This document shows positions 28,001-36,373 of a stretch of 64,000 nt of DNA, piece by piece (position 1 is the stretch's first letter; each line of letters begins with the position of its first letter). Source of the stretch: Verrucomicrobiota bacterium (GTDB lineage Bacteria; Verrucomicrobiota; Verrucomicrobiia; Opitutales; Opitutaceae); contig JAEZGX010000035.1 of assembly GCA_023416735.1 (NCBI GenBank), forward strand, positions 40,513 to 104,512, read 5' to 3'. The position numbers and the translations under genes are program-made. Below the pieces are notes generated by a model. The model saw only the letters and a program-made list of their open reading frames with translations, did no database searches and was not told where the DNA came from.

Positions 28001-28789
28001 CTCGCGGAACACCTTGGCCATTTCCTCGCGCGATTTCAGGTAGAACTCGTGACCCGTGAAACGCATGCGTTTCTCGTCGTCGATCTTGGAGCCCGTCTGG
28101 ATGCAAAGCATCGCGTCGTGCGGTCCGGCGTCGGTTTGGTTGACGTAGTGGACGTCGTTGGACGCGATGATCTGGAGTTGAAATTCGTCGGCGAGCCTGA
28201 GGAGGCCCGGGATGATTTTGCGTTGTTCGGGGATGCCGTGGTCCTGGATTTCGACGAAGTAATTCTCGCGTCCGAAGATTTCGACGAAGCGGGCGCAGGC
28301 CTTGCGGGCCTCGTCGTCGCGGTCGTGGAGGAGATGTTGCGGAACGAGGGAGGCGAGACAGCCGGTGAAACCGATGAGGCCCTTCGAATGTTTCGAGAGC
28401 GTTTCGATGTCGGTGCGCGGCTTGTAATAGAAACCCTTGAGATGGGCGTCGGAGACGAGTTTGAGGAGGTTTTGGTAGCCCTCGAGATTTCGAGCGAGCA
28501 GGCCGAGGTGGAAGATGGATTTGCCCTCGTCGGCGACGCGGCCGGTTTTCTCGAGGCGGGAGTGTTCGACGAGGTAGAGTTCGCAGCCGATGAGCGGCTT
28601 GATGTTGTTGGATTTGGCCGCGTTGTAGAAGGAGATGGCGCCGTAGAGATTACCGTGGTCGGTGAGGGCGAGCGCCTTCATGCCGAGCTCGGTGGCGCGC
28701 TTCATCAGGCGGTCGATGCGGCAGGCGCCGTCGAGGAGACTGTGGTCGGTGTGGACGTGGAGATGGACGAAATTTGGGTCGGCGGACAC
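25052..28789 (-). CDS. dnaE: DNA polymerase III subunit alpha
   Basis: A 1245-residue replicative polymerase. The PHP domain opens with FVHLHVHTDHSLLDGACRI. The polymerase domain has PVGPGRGSGAGCLVAYLLG and PDFDIDFCMRRREDVI with the catalytic Asp residues. Tandem HhH and OB regions follow. The start is the GTG at 28789 (MSADPNF), since the PHP domain normally begins within 10 residues of the start. Two low-complexity inserts, about residues 861-883 and 993-1014, match text-like repeat DNA and are not family features. Confidence 0.96.
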   Translation of the reverse strand: MSADPNFVHLHVHTDHSLLDGACRIDRLMKRATELGMKALALTDHGNLYGAISFYNAAKSNNIKPLIGCELYLVEHSRLEKTGRVADEGKSIFHLGLLARNLEGYQNLLKLVSDAHLKGFYYKPRTDIETLSKHSKGLIGFTGCLASLVPQHLLHDRDDEARKACARFVEIFGRENYFVEIQDHGIPEQRKIIPGLLRLADEFQLQIIASNDVHYVNQTDAGPHDAMLCIQTGSKIDDEKRMRFTGHEFYLKSREEMAKVFREVPESITNTQLVAEMCDLAIPFPKGSERYPRYPLPVEVREKSSPGAYLHDLCVAGLKRRYNVDYASIATRPAVAERLAKLTNLAPGEKPQPPDYNGLPPEEELVVRLAYELSIITVTGFIDYFLVVWDFIHWAKSREIPVGPGRGSGAGCLVAYLLGITNLDPLRFKLLFERFLNPERVSPPDFDIDFCMRRREDVINYVREKYGRDCVANIITYGTLGAKMVIRDVSRVHNLPFAEADRLAKMIPDELNISLTDAIAKSAELASEVSRNPVAKKIVDQALVLEGMVRNTGKHAAGIIITDKPLDEFVPLTLQEGDVTVQYDMGAVGKLGLLKMDFLGLKTLTVIDDAVKNVRRTVDPKFDIETIPLDDPKTYAMLNAGKTVGVFQLESPGMQSACKQVGVSNIDDINAICALYRPGPMAFIPDYARGKKDPSSVHYPHKLLEASLQETYGIIVYQEQVMECAKIIAGYTLGGADMLRRAMGKKDAEAMAKERIKFVEGAKRVNNIDEKKANEIFDLLNKFASYGFNKSHSAAYALVSYQTAYLKANYPVQFMAAVLTAELGNAEKVSHFIAEAEAMGITVLGPDVNESRETFTPVFSKVPSSEFRVPSSQPETQNPEPETAIPATSDARASIRFGLAGIKGVGEQAARNIIEDRDAKGPFENFDDFISRMDGRAINKRVLEHLVKTGAFDYSGASRKKLFEGIDAAMAEVAAHARDKAAGQHSFFDMFAPEPAARNPKSETPNSKSVGEADDFQNSERLAFEKELLGFYVSGHPLNAFAGLTDAIDTVPVDQLLDQPDRTEFRLCGIAGSIAKRLSKKDNRPWSSFVLATKNGALPLNMFADAYENYGSVLAENVLVLVQGTIIVNHEGARVNVKEAYPLENQVAGLVKKVVWLLHPQHRELPSFLRQLRSTLDKQSGDTRIEFAFVFNDRVAPYAEVSTALNWKINAPAFQQLRSHPAVAGVQITTRPLELKQERRWSKRQ
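25747..25812. repeat. text-like repeat inside dnaE flanked by two hairpins
   Basis: CGTCGGC-ttc-GCCGACG (25747-25763), then a stretch of GATTTGGAATTTGGGG type (25764-25795), then CCGAGCC-gca-GGCTCGG (25796-25812). In frame with dnaE it encodes an Asn/Pro/Ser/Lys-rich insert (RNPKSETPNSKS). Confidence 0.65.
26142..26208. repeat. GGGTTTCGGGTT / GGAACTCGGAAC repeat inside dnaE
   Basis: Two half-units: one of GGGTTCCGGGTTTTGGG type and one of GGAACCCGGAACTCGGAAC type, related by inverted symmetry (GTTCCGGGTT and AACCCGGAAC). In frame it encodes FRVPSSQPETQNPEPET in DnaE. Confidence 0.65.
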
Positions 28790-29098
28790 GGTGTTTTTTT
28801 GTGCGTTCGAGGCAATGGGGGTGGAGCGGAGGAGCAAGGGCGAATGGCGCGGAGGGAAGCTCCAAGCTCCAAGATTCAAGCTCCAGAGAACTTCCAAAGT
28901 TCAAAAACCGGATCGACTCACAAAACGGTCCGACTCATGGAGGCGGGGAGTCGCTTGGGAGTTGGAGGACGGGGTTTCTCTGGAGCTTGGATCTTGGAGC
29001 TTCCGCCGCCTTGGCAGTCGGGCGAAAAACACGGTTGACGCGGGCGGCGGCGGTCGGCGTAGTTGTCCGCTTTTCCAATCACCTTCCGTCCGTCCCAC
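28790..29098. other. dnaE-rpsU divergent intergenic region
   Basis: Both genes are transcribed away from this 309-bp gap. It holds the inverted-repeat element at 28855-29004 and, closer to rpsU, a TTGACG at 29035-29040 that could be a -35 box. No coding sequence is supported. Confidence 0.6.
28855..29004. repeat. inverted pair of AGCTCCAAG-type text repeats
   Basis: The left arm at 28855-28890 (GGAAGCTCCAAG...CTCCAGAGAA) and the right arm at 28976-29004 (TTCTCTGGAGCTTGG...GGAGCTTCC) are near-perfect inverted copies. The left arm carries one extra CTCCAAG unit. They flank 85 bp. Confidence 0.7.
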
Positions 29099-29296
29099 AT
29101 GGCTATCGAAATCAAGATCCGCAAAAATGAGCCGGTTGATCGTGCGATCCGTCGCATGAAGAAGAAGCTCGACCGCGAGAACATCATCAAGGGTGTTCGC
29201 GCCAAGCGCTACTACGAGAAGCCGTGCGAAAAGCGTCGCCGCAAGGAGAAGGTGCAAGCCTTCACCCAGATGCTGCGCCGCCGTTACGAGAGCTGA
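29099..29296 (+). CDS. rpsU: 30S ribosomal protein S21
   Basis: A 65-residue basic protein, MAIEIKIRKNEPVDRAIRRM at its start and Arg/Lys-rich towards YYEKPCEKRRRKEKVQ, matching S21. It joins the small subunit near the anti-Shine-Dalgarno region during initiation. The start at 29099 is the family start. It is monocistronic with its own terminator. Confidence 0.95.
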   Translation: MAIEIKIRKNEPVDRAIRRMKKKLDRENIIKGVRAKRYYEKPCEKRRRKEKVQAFTQMLRRRYES

Positions 29297-29322
29297 ACAA
29301 GCGGCTCGTGCCAGTGATTTTC

Positions 29323-29360
29323 AACCGCGTTTCCTGTTAAAGGGGCGCGGTTTTCTTTTT
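29323..29360 (+). terminator. rho-independent terminator after rpsU
   Basis: AACCGCG (29323-29329) pairs with CGCGGTT (29346-29352) across a 16-nt loop, followed by a T-rich tract. Confidence 0.7.
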
Positions 29361-29401
29361 GCGTGCAACGAGATAGGCTCTGGCTTCGTTTTTCCTGATC
29401 G

Positions 29402-30352
29402 ATGTCGAAACCGCTGTTTTCACTCTCCAGTTGCTGGTGTTCGCACCGCCACACGGACGGTTATGCGATGGCGAAGGAGATGGCCGGACTGGGCTTCAGT
29501 CACATCGAGCTGAGCCATGGTGTGAGGATCACGCTGGTGCCGGGGATTTTGCGCGCGGTGGAGGAAGGGGTCGTGAAGGTGGGCTCGACGCATAATTTTT
29601 GCCCGCTGCCGACAGGGGTGGTGCATGCGGCGCCGAATTTGTTCGAGCCGTCGACGGCGGATCCGCGCGAGCACGAGCAGTGGGTGCGACACACGAAGCG
29701 ATCGATCGATTTCGCGGCGCAGGTGAAGGCGACGGTGCTGGTGTGTCACTTGGGCAGCGTGCGGTTTTTCTGGATGAATCCGGGGAAGAAATTGCGCGCG
29801 TATGAGGCGCTGCATCCGAACGCTAAACTGCCGGAAGATCAGAAATACCGGAAGCTGCTGCAGAAGAGCACGGAGCGGATGCGGAAGAAGATGGGCCCGT
29901 ATTGGGAGCGGACGAAAGCCAGCGTGAACGAGGTGCTGGACTACGCGAAACAGAAGGGGGTGCGACTGGGCTTTGAGAATCGCGAGAAGTTCGAAGAACT
30001 GCCCATGGACGAGGACTATCCGGCGTTTCTGAATGAACTACCGGCGGATGCTTCGGCGGGTTATTGGCACGACACGGGTCATGCGGACATCAAGGAGAAG
30101 ATGGGCGTGATCGATCACCGCGGGCAGTTGGAGAAGATGCGGGCGCGGACGATCGGGTTTCATCTTCACGACGTGAATGAAGAAGGGGACGATCATCAGC
30201 CGATTGGCGAGGGGCGGATCGATTTTCGGATGGTGCGGGAGTTTTGGCGCCCGGAGCACGTGCTGGTGTTGGAGCTGAGTCCGCGGGTGTCGGTGGAAGG
30301 CGTGACGGCTTCGAAGGAGCGGATTGAAGCGTTGTTGGCGGGTGGTTGGTGA
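29402..30352 (+). CDS. sugar phosphate isomerase/epimerase family protein (TIM barrel)
   Basis: A 316-residue AP-endonuclease-2-like TIM-barrel protein. Metal-site candidates typical of the family are visible: LVCHLGSVRFF, GLE-like GFENREKFEE, DTGHADI and HLHDVNEEGDDH. The conserved order suggests an isomerase or epimerase. The substrate cannot be read from sequence or context. Confidence 0.82.
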   Translation: MSKPLFSLSSCWCSHRHTDGYAMAKEMAGLGFSHIELSHGVRITLVPGILRAVEEGVVKVGSTHNFCPLPTGVVHAAPNLFEPSTADPREHEQWVRHTKRSIDFAAQVKATVLVCHLGSVRFFWMNPGKKLRAYEALHPNAKLPEDQKYRKLLQKSTERMRKKMGPYWERTKASVNEVLDYAKQKGVRLGFENREKFEELPMDEDYPAFLNELPADASAGYWHDTGHADIKEKMGVIDHRGQLEKMRARTIGFHLHDVNEEGDDHQPIGEGRIDFRMVREFWRPEHVLVLELSPRVSVEGVTASKERIEALLAGGW

Positions 30353-30374
30353 TGCGTGGAGTCGTGGGAGTTGG

Positions 30375-30407
30375 AACCACGAATAGACACGAATGAACAC
30401 GAATACC
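30375..30407. repeat. CACGAAT period-10 dispersed repeat
   Basis: Three consecutive 10-mers CACGAATAGA, CACGAATGAA, CACGAATACC (30378-30407) preceded by AAC, in the short gap between the epimerase and the 3' end of mutY. Confidence 0.72.
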
Positions 30408-30429
30408 GACGTGTTCTTGGCGGGGCGTG

Positions 30430-31470
<1,041 letters not shown>

Positions 31471-31482
31471 GGGATGAGATTT

Positions 31483-31567
31483 GCCGCAAAGAGGCGTCGA
31501 AGGCGCAAAGAAATACCGGCTGAAATCGGAGATTCTCTTTTTTTGTGCTTTCTGCGCCTTTTGGCGG
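31483..31567. repeat. inverted GCCGCAAAGAGGCG / CGCCTTTTGGCGGC repeat between mutY and rnhC
   Basis: The left arm at 31483-31513 and the right arm at about 31537-31567 are imperfect inverted copies (GCCGCAAAGAGGCG against the complement of CGCCTTTTGGCGGC). The element fills the divergent gap of about 108 bp and resembles the element beside lipA. Confidence 0.65.
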
Positions 31568-31578
31568 CTCAACAAGCA

Positions 31579-32586
31579 ATGGCCAAGAAATCGAACGACG
31601 ACCCTGATGCACCGAAGAAGCTGGCGAGCTACACGGTGAAGCTGGATGACGCGCAGATGGAGAAGCTGCGCGCGATCTGTGAGGCGCGGGGATTTACGCC
31701 GTTCGAAGTCGCTTACACGCGATTCGCTTACAAGTCGGACGCGGCGAAGATGAACGTGGCGGCTTACACGAGCGGGAAGGTCGTGATCGCGGGAAAAGGG
31801 ACGGAGGAGTTTGTGACGATGACGCTCGAGCCGGAGGTCACAGGCGCGCCGAAACTCGGCTACGACGAGGTGTTGCATCCGGATTGGTTCGAGCCGCACG
31901 CGGGATTGGACGAGAGCGGAAAGGGCGATTTTTTTGGGCCGGTGATCGCGGCGACCGTGGTCGCGGAAAAGTCGGCGATTGAGGCGTGGCGGAAGGCGGG
32001 CGTGCAGGATTCGAAAAAGATCACGGAGACGCGTATCCTGGAATTGGATAAGGCGATTCGTGACACACCCGGCGTGGTGGTGCGGACCTGTTATTGCGGG
32101 ATGCCGAAATACAACGAGTTGATGTCGCGGCCCGGGGCGAATTTGAACCGGCTGCTCGCCTGGCAGCATGCGACGGCGCTCGAGCAGGCGCTCACGGCGA
32201 AGCGGGTTCCGTGGGGCTTGCTGGACCAGTTTACGGAGCAACCGCTGGCACAGCGGGAGTTGGCGAAAAAAGGTGTGAAGGATTTCGATCTGCGGATGCG
32301 GACGAAAGCGGAAGAAGATCCGGTCGTGGCGGCGGCATCGGTGGTGGCGCGGGCGGAGTTCGTGCGGCAGATGAATTTATTGTCGAAGCGGTTTGGCGCG
32401 AAGCTGCAGAAAGGCGCGGGGCCGCTGGTGAAGCAGCAGGCGCACGAGATCATTGCGAAGTTTGGCGCGCGGGCGCTCGGGGATTTTGCGAAGCTGCATT
32501 TTCGCACGGCGTATGAAGTCGTCTCAGCGGCGGGAAAGCTGGACGAGTTGCCGTTGAAGGAGCCGCGGGAGCGGATGGAGTGGTAA
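31579..32586 (+). CDS. rnhC: ribonuclease HIII
   Basis: A 335-residue enzyme. The N-terminal TBP-like substrate-binding domain spans about residues 1-95, then the catalytic domain opens with GLDESGKGDFFGPVI (first acidic residues) and carries QDSKKI and EEDPVVAAASVVARAEF. It cleaves RNA in RNA-DNA hybrids. The ATG at 31579 starts right after the repeat region. RNase HII follows 25 bases downstream on the same strand. Confidence 0.93.
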   Translation: MAKKSNDDPDAPKKLASYTVKLDDAQMEKLRAICEARGFTPFEVAYTRFAYKSDAAKMNVAAYTSGKVVIAGKGTEEFVTMTLEPEVTGAPKLGYDEVLHPDWFEPHAGLDESGKGDFFGPVIAATVVAEKSAIEAWRKAGVQDSKKITETRILELDKAIRDTPGVVVRTCYCGMPKYNELMSRPGANLNRLLAWQHATALEQALTAKRVPWGLLDQFTEQPLAQRELAKKGVKDFDLRMRTKAEEDPVVAAASVVARAEFVRQMNLLSKRFGAKLQKGAGPLVKQQAHEIIAKFGARALGDFAKLHFRTAYEVVSAAGKLDELPLKEPRERMEW

Positions 32587-32611
32587 GCGGGTTGAGTCGT
32601 TTGAGCGAGTG

Positions 32612-33373
32612 ATGCCTAAACGGAGACAGTTGCGGGCGTTCGATCTGAAACAGATCGCCGAGGTGGGAAGCCTCATCGGCGTGGATGAGGTGGGGCGCGG
32701 CGCGTTCGCGGGGCCGGTGGTGGCGGCGGCGGTGTTGGTGACGCGGGAATTTTTGGAGTGCCGGTGGGCGCTGACGAAGGCGGGCCGGGTGAACGACTCG
32801 AAGCTCTTGTCCGCCGAGCAGCGGGAAGAGTTGTGGAACGAGTTCGAGGCGTTGGCGGCGAATGGATTGATTCATGCGCATTTCGGCGTGGCGGGTGTGG
32901 AGGAGATCGCGCAGTTGAACATTCTCGGAGCGACGAAGCTCGCGATGCGGCGGGCGCTGGAGGCGATTCATCCGCCGGGGGCGTTCGAGCGGAAGGCGGA
33001 GCCGGATTTGTTCACGAGCGTGGAGGAGCGGGCGGCGTTTGTGCCGACGGTGTCGGCGCGGGTGATGATCGACGGGTTGCCGCTGCGAAATTTTCCGTAT
33101 CCGCACACGGCGCTCGTGAATGGCGACGCGCGGTCGCTCTGCATTGCGATGGCGTCGATCGTGGCGAAGGTTGCGCGGGATCGTTTGATGTGCGCGCTGG
33201 ATGTGAAGTATCCAGGATATGGATTCGCGCAGCACAAAGGCTATGGCACCGAGGAGCACCGCGAGGCGGTGTTGCGGCTGGGCCGGTGTTTGGAGCATCG
33301 GGAGATGTTCCTGCGGAAGCTGCTGGCGGTGCGGGTGGATCCGGCGCAGATGCAGATGTTTGAGGAAGGCTGA
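32612..33373 (+). CDS. rnhB: ribonuclease HII
   Basis: A 253-residue enzyme with the RNase HII catalytic start IGVDEVGRGAFAGPVVAAAV, the VNDSKLLSAEQREEL segment, and the MASIVAKVARDRLM and YGFAQHKGYGTEEH motifs. It removes single ribonucleotides and RNA primers. The start is the ATG at 32612 (MPKRRQL); a GTG one codon earlier is possible. Confidence 0.94.
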   Translation: MPKRRQLRAFDLKQIAEVGSLIGVDEVGRGAFAGPVVAAAVLVTREFLECRWALTKAGRVNDSKLLSAEQREELWNEFEALAANGLIHAHFGVAGVEEIAQLNILGATKLAMRRALEAIHPPGAFERKAEPDLFTSVEERAAFVPTVSARVMIDGLPLRNFPYPHTALVNGDARSLCIAMASIVAKVARDRLMCALDVKYPGYGFAQHKGYGTEEHREAVLRLGRCLEHREMFLRKLLAVRVDPAQMQMFEEG

Positions 33374-33409
33374 GAGTTGGGAGTTGAGGGTTGACGATTG
33401 GGAGGCATT
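33374..33409. repeat. short GAGTTGGGAGTTGAGGGTTG text-like repeat
   Basis: A 36-bp G/T-rich stretch between rnhB and the histidine kinase, of the same general style as the other dispersed repeats. It may provide the GGGAGG near 33400 as a weak ribosome site. Confidence 0.45.
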
Positions 33410-33419
33410 TTCGCCGTTC

Positions 33420-34601
33420 ATGCCCGGCAAGAAGAATTCCTCGCTTGATCGTGTGCTTGGCCGTGTCGAGACGCTGGACGCAGTGAGCCTGACAAATCTC
33501 GTGCAGCGGCTGGCGCGGGAGCGCGGGTTGTTCGAGGACATCTTCAATACGCTGCAGGAAGGCGTGCTGGTGATCGGTGCGGGCGGGCATATCGAATACG
33601 CGAATCGCGCGGCGCAGCGGTTGATCGGGTTGGCGGACGAGGATTTGAGCGGGCAGACCCTGTGGCGGCTGGCGCCGGGGTTGCGGAAATCGCTGGAACC
33701 GGCGCTGGAGGCGGACGGTGTGACGGCGATGCCGGTGGTGGCGCGGGAGTTTGAACTGACGTATCCAGAACCGAGGACCGTGCGGCTCTACATGGTGCCC
33801 TTTCGGGGGGAAGGACGCACGACGACGAGGAAGTTCGCGGTGATTTTGTCGGATATCACGCGCGACAAGCTTTCGACCGAGGCGCGCATCGAGAGCGAAC
33901 GGACCTCGTCGATTTTACTGCTGGCGGCGGGAGTGGCGCATGAGTTGGGGAATCCGTTGAATTCGCTGACCATTCACCTGCAGTTGATCGAGCGGCGGTT
34001 GAAGAAACTGAAAGGGGCACGCGACAAGGACAGTGCGGCGCTGGCGGATTCGATCGCGGTGTGTCAGGGGGAGGTGCAGCGACTGGACGGAATCATCACG
34101 AACTTCCTGGAAGCGATCCGGCCGCGTCCGCCGGATTTGGGGGAAACGCTCGTCACGGATGTGCTGGCCGAAGTGCTGCGGTTTCAGCACAGCGAGCTGG
34201 CGGATCGCGGAATCGAGATCGAAGCGGAGACGCCACGCGATTTGCCGCTGATCATGGCGGACCGAAATCAGCTGAAACAGGTGTTCTTCAACATCACGAA
34301 GAATGCGGTGGAAGCGATGCAGCCGGGTGGGCGGCTGCGGATCCGGACGCACGCCGATGACGACAACGTGTATTTGTTGTTCGGCGACAACGGCGCGGGG
34401 ATCAAGCAGGAGGATCTGGTGCGGCTGTTTCAGCCTTATCACACAACGAAGGTGGGAGGCAGCGGGCTGGGTTTGATGATCGTGCAGCGGATCATGCGCG
34501 ATCATGGCGGGCAGATTGGGATCGAGAGCAAGGAAGGGGTGGGCACGCTGGTAACGCTGCAGTTTCCGCGGAAGGATCGGCGGGTCAGGATGCTGCAGTA
34601 G
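33420..34601 (+). CDS. PAS-domain sensor histidine kinase (NtrB-like)
   Basis: A 393-residue cytoplasmic kinase. A PAS domain (about 45-165) opens with LQEGVLVIGAGGHIEYANRA. The phosphoacceptor motif AAGVAHELGNPLNSLTIHLQ follows, then the ATPase boxes: N-box NITKNAVEAM, G1 DNGAGI and G2 GSGLGLMI. No membrane segment is present, so it senses a cytoplasmic signal. No response regulator is adjacent; the partner must be elsewhere. Confidence 0.9.
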   Translation: MPGKKNSSLDRVLGRVETLDAVSLTNLVQRLARERGLFEDIFNTLQEGVLVIGAGGHIEYANRAAQRLIGLADEDLSGQTLWRLAPGLRKSLEPALEADGVTAMPVVAREFELTYPEPRTVRLYMVPFRGEGRTTTRKFAVILSDITRDKLSTEARIESERTSSILLLAAGVAHELGNPLNSLTIHLQLIERRLKKLKGARDKDSAALADSIAVCQGEVQRLDGIITNFLEAIRPRPPDLGETLVTDVLAEVLRFQHSELADRGIEIEAETPRDLPLIMADRNQLKQVFFNITKNAVEAMQPGGRLRIRTHADDDNVYLLFGDNGAGIKQEDLVRLFQPYHTTKVGGSGLGLMIVQRIMRDHGGQIGIESKEGVGTLVTLQFPRKDRRVRMLQ

Positions 34602-34726
34602 CGAGCGGGCAACGGCGGGGCGGGCGGGAGCGCTGCCCGGCAAAAACGGCGGATGAAGCGGGAGCTTGCACTGTGCCGCTGAGTGCGTTGATTTCGCGGC
34701 GCGGTAAGCCTGCAGAGAATCAAATC

Positions 34727-35380
34727 ATGCCGATAAGAAGTGTTGCACGGGAAACGCGGGCCCGGGAAGAAGACCAAATCCGCAACCTTCCCACAGCTCC
34801 CCCGTCAGGCCCACCTGACGAATGCGCACGCACGGATCAGACTGCAGCGGCCGCTCTCGCCGAGCTCGTTCGGCAGGCGCAACAGGGCGACGAAGGAGCC
34901 CAGCGCACGCTCATTTTCAGTTACCAGCGGCGGATTGCGGGATTCGTTTACGCGATCACGGGGCGACCGGATGCGGTGGAAGATTTGGCGCAGCAGGTGT
35001 TCATCAAGATGATCCGGGCGCTGGCGCGCTTGCACGACGTGGCGCAGTTCGAGGCGTGGCTGTTCCGGCTGGCGCGCAACACGTGCATCGATCATCTGCG
35101 GCGGCAGAAGCTTCGGCGGATTTTCACGCCCTTCGCGGCCGAGCACGAAAACATTCCGGAGCCTCCGGGTGCGGTGGACAGCGAGGAGTTGGACGCCTTG
35201 CGGCATGCGCTGCAGCAATTGCCGCCGAAAGATCGCGCATTGCTGGCGCTCGCGCAGGAAGGCCGCAGCCAAGTCGAAATGGCGGAGGCGACCGGGACGA
35301 GCGTGATGGCGGTCAAAGCCCGCTTGCATCGCGCGCGGGAAAAGCTTCGTCAGTATTACCAAAGACCACATGAAACCTGA
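34727..35380 (+). CDS. ECF RNA polymerase sigma factor
   Basis: A 217-residue sigma-70 family protein of the RpoE type. Region 2 is visible in PDAVEDLAQQVFIKMIRAL with AFEAWLFRLARN-like sequence (FEAWLFRLARNTCIDHLRR), and region 4 in LPPKDRALLALAQEGRSQVE with an HTH end. An N-terminal extension of about 55 residues is Pro/Arg-rich. It overlaps the following small membrane-protein gene by eleven bases, the usual layout for a sigma and its anti-sigma. Confidence 0.9.
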   Translation: MPIRSVARETRAREEDQIRNLPTAPPSGPPDECARTDQTAAAALAELVRQAQQGDEGAQRTLIFSYQRRIAGFVYAITGRPDAVEDLAQQVFIKMIRALARLHDVAQFEAWLFRLARNTCIDHLRRQKLRRIFTPFAAEHENIPEPPGAVDSEELDALRHALQQLPPKDRALLALAQEGRSQVEMAEATGTSVMAVKARLHRAREKLRQYYQRPHET

Positions 35381-35639
35381 ATCTTACGCCTGGCTCGCCT
35401 TGCAGGAGCACGGGGCGGCGATGCTCCGTCCCGGATTTGCGGAACGGACGCTGCGGGCCGCACGCGATCTGGCGCCGACCTTTTACAGCCAATGCTTGCT
35501 GAGCGCCGCGACGGCGGCGGTTTGTTTGGCAGCGATCTTTTTCGTCCATTCGCGGCAAGCCGCCGATGAGACCGCGCGCAACCTCGCCGGCTGGGAAGCC
35601 GTGGCGGCGGAGATGGAGCGCTTGGGTCAGGTGCGATGA
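35370..35639 (+). CDS. small single-pass membrane protein, putative anti-sigma factor
   Basis: An 89-residue protein with one membrane segment (about residues 42-60) and a short cytoplasmic N-terminus. It overlaps the ECF sigma gene upstream and the periplasmic protein downstream, so the three are translationally coupled. The position suggests anti-sigma function, but the N-terminus lacks a recognisable zinc-binding anti-sigma motif. Confidence 0.6.
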   Translation: MKPESYAWLALQEHGAAMLRPGFAERTLRAARDLAPTFYSQCLLSAATAAVCLAAIFFVHSRQAADETARNLAGWEAVAAEMERLGQVR

Positions 35640-36286
35640 AGCAGCGGGTTCTGATTGCGCTTCTCACCGTTGCGGTGCTCGGGGCTGGCTTTGTGGCTGG
35701 CCGGTGGGCGGAGCGCACCTCGTGCAAGGTGCCGCCGCCGCCGCAGCTGTTGAGCGAGCTTTCCGGAAATAAGGGTCCGGCGAAGACGGAACCGGCGGCA
35801 CCTTCGCCGGATGTGGCGAAGATTGCGGCGCAATTACGTCAACTCGGGCCGGAAGTGGAGAAGTTCCGGTTGCGGATGTTGGAGATCGATCGCGAACTCG
35901 ACGGCGACATCGACGCGCTCCTGCGTCCGGATCAGCGCGAAGTTTTCCACAAGATCGTGAAGAAGTATGCGGATCTGCGCGCGCAGGAAGACGAGGAGTG
36001 GAATCTGCCGACGCCGCTCACGGCCGAGGAAGTCGTGGATCTGCAGCAGAAGCCGCTACACAAGATGCTCGCGATCGTCGTGGTGCCGATGCGACTCGAG
36101 TGGAACGTGAAGGACTTGAATCTGGATGAAACGCAGAAGGAGCAGCTCAGGGAGGTGCTCGTGAAGCGCCGCGAGAAGTTTCTCGCGCTGGTGGATTCGT
36201 CTCCGCCGCCCAGTCTGATGTTGAGCCGGTTGGCTCCGATGGCGCGCCGATTGCAGGCCGACAGCGACGAGAAGCCGGCGAAGTAA
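35636..36286 (+). CDS. periplasmic protein of the ECF operon (CpxP/Spy-like layout)
   Basis: A 216-residue protein with an N-terminal signal anchor, a Pro/Ala-rich linker, and a helical region with two LxxxQxxxxREVL-like segments (LRPDQREVFHKIVKKY and LDETQKEQLREVL). This recalls LTXXQ-type periplasmic stress proteins, but I cannot assign the family firmly. It is the third gene of the sigma operon, with a terminator just after it. Confidence 0.62.
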   Translation: MKQRVLIALLTVAVLGAGFVAGRWAERTSCKVPPPPQLLSELSGNKGPAKTEPAAPSPDVAKIAAQLRQLGPEVEKFRLRMLEIDRELDGDIDALLRPDQREVFHKIVKKYADLRAQEDEEWNLPTPLTAEEVVDLQQKPLHKMLAIVVVPMRLEWNVKDLNLDETQKEQLREVLVKRREKFLALVDSSPPPSLMLSRLAPMARRLQADSDEKPAK

Positions 36287-36342
36287 GTCGCAGACTGGTC
36301 GCCGTGAGCGGCGGCTTCGCTCGGTTCGACGAAGGAAAAACA

Positions 36343-36373
36343 AAACCCGGCGAGGACGCCGGGTTTGATTTTT
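36343..36373. terminator. bidirectional terminator between the sigma operon and glyA
   Basis: Nine-bp stem AAACCCGGC / GCCGGGTTT with a 6-nt loop, with A- and T-rich flanks on both sides. The two transcription units converge here. Confidence 0.85.

Noticed and set aside
25079..29038. Long open frame (about 1319 codons) opposite dnaE
   Set aside because: High GC content creates long antisense frames. This one is fully antisense to a clear DNA polymerase gene and has no domain of its own.
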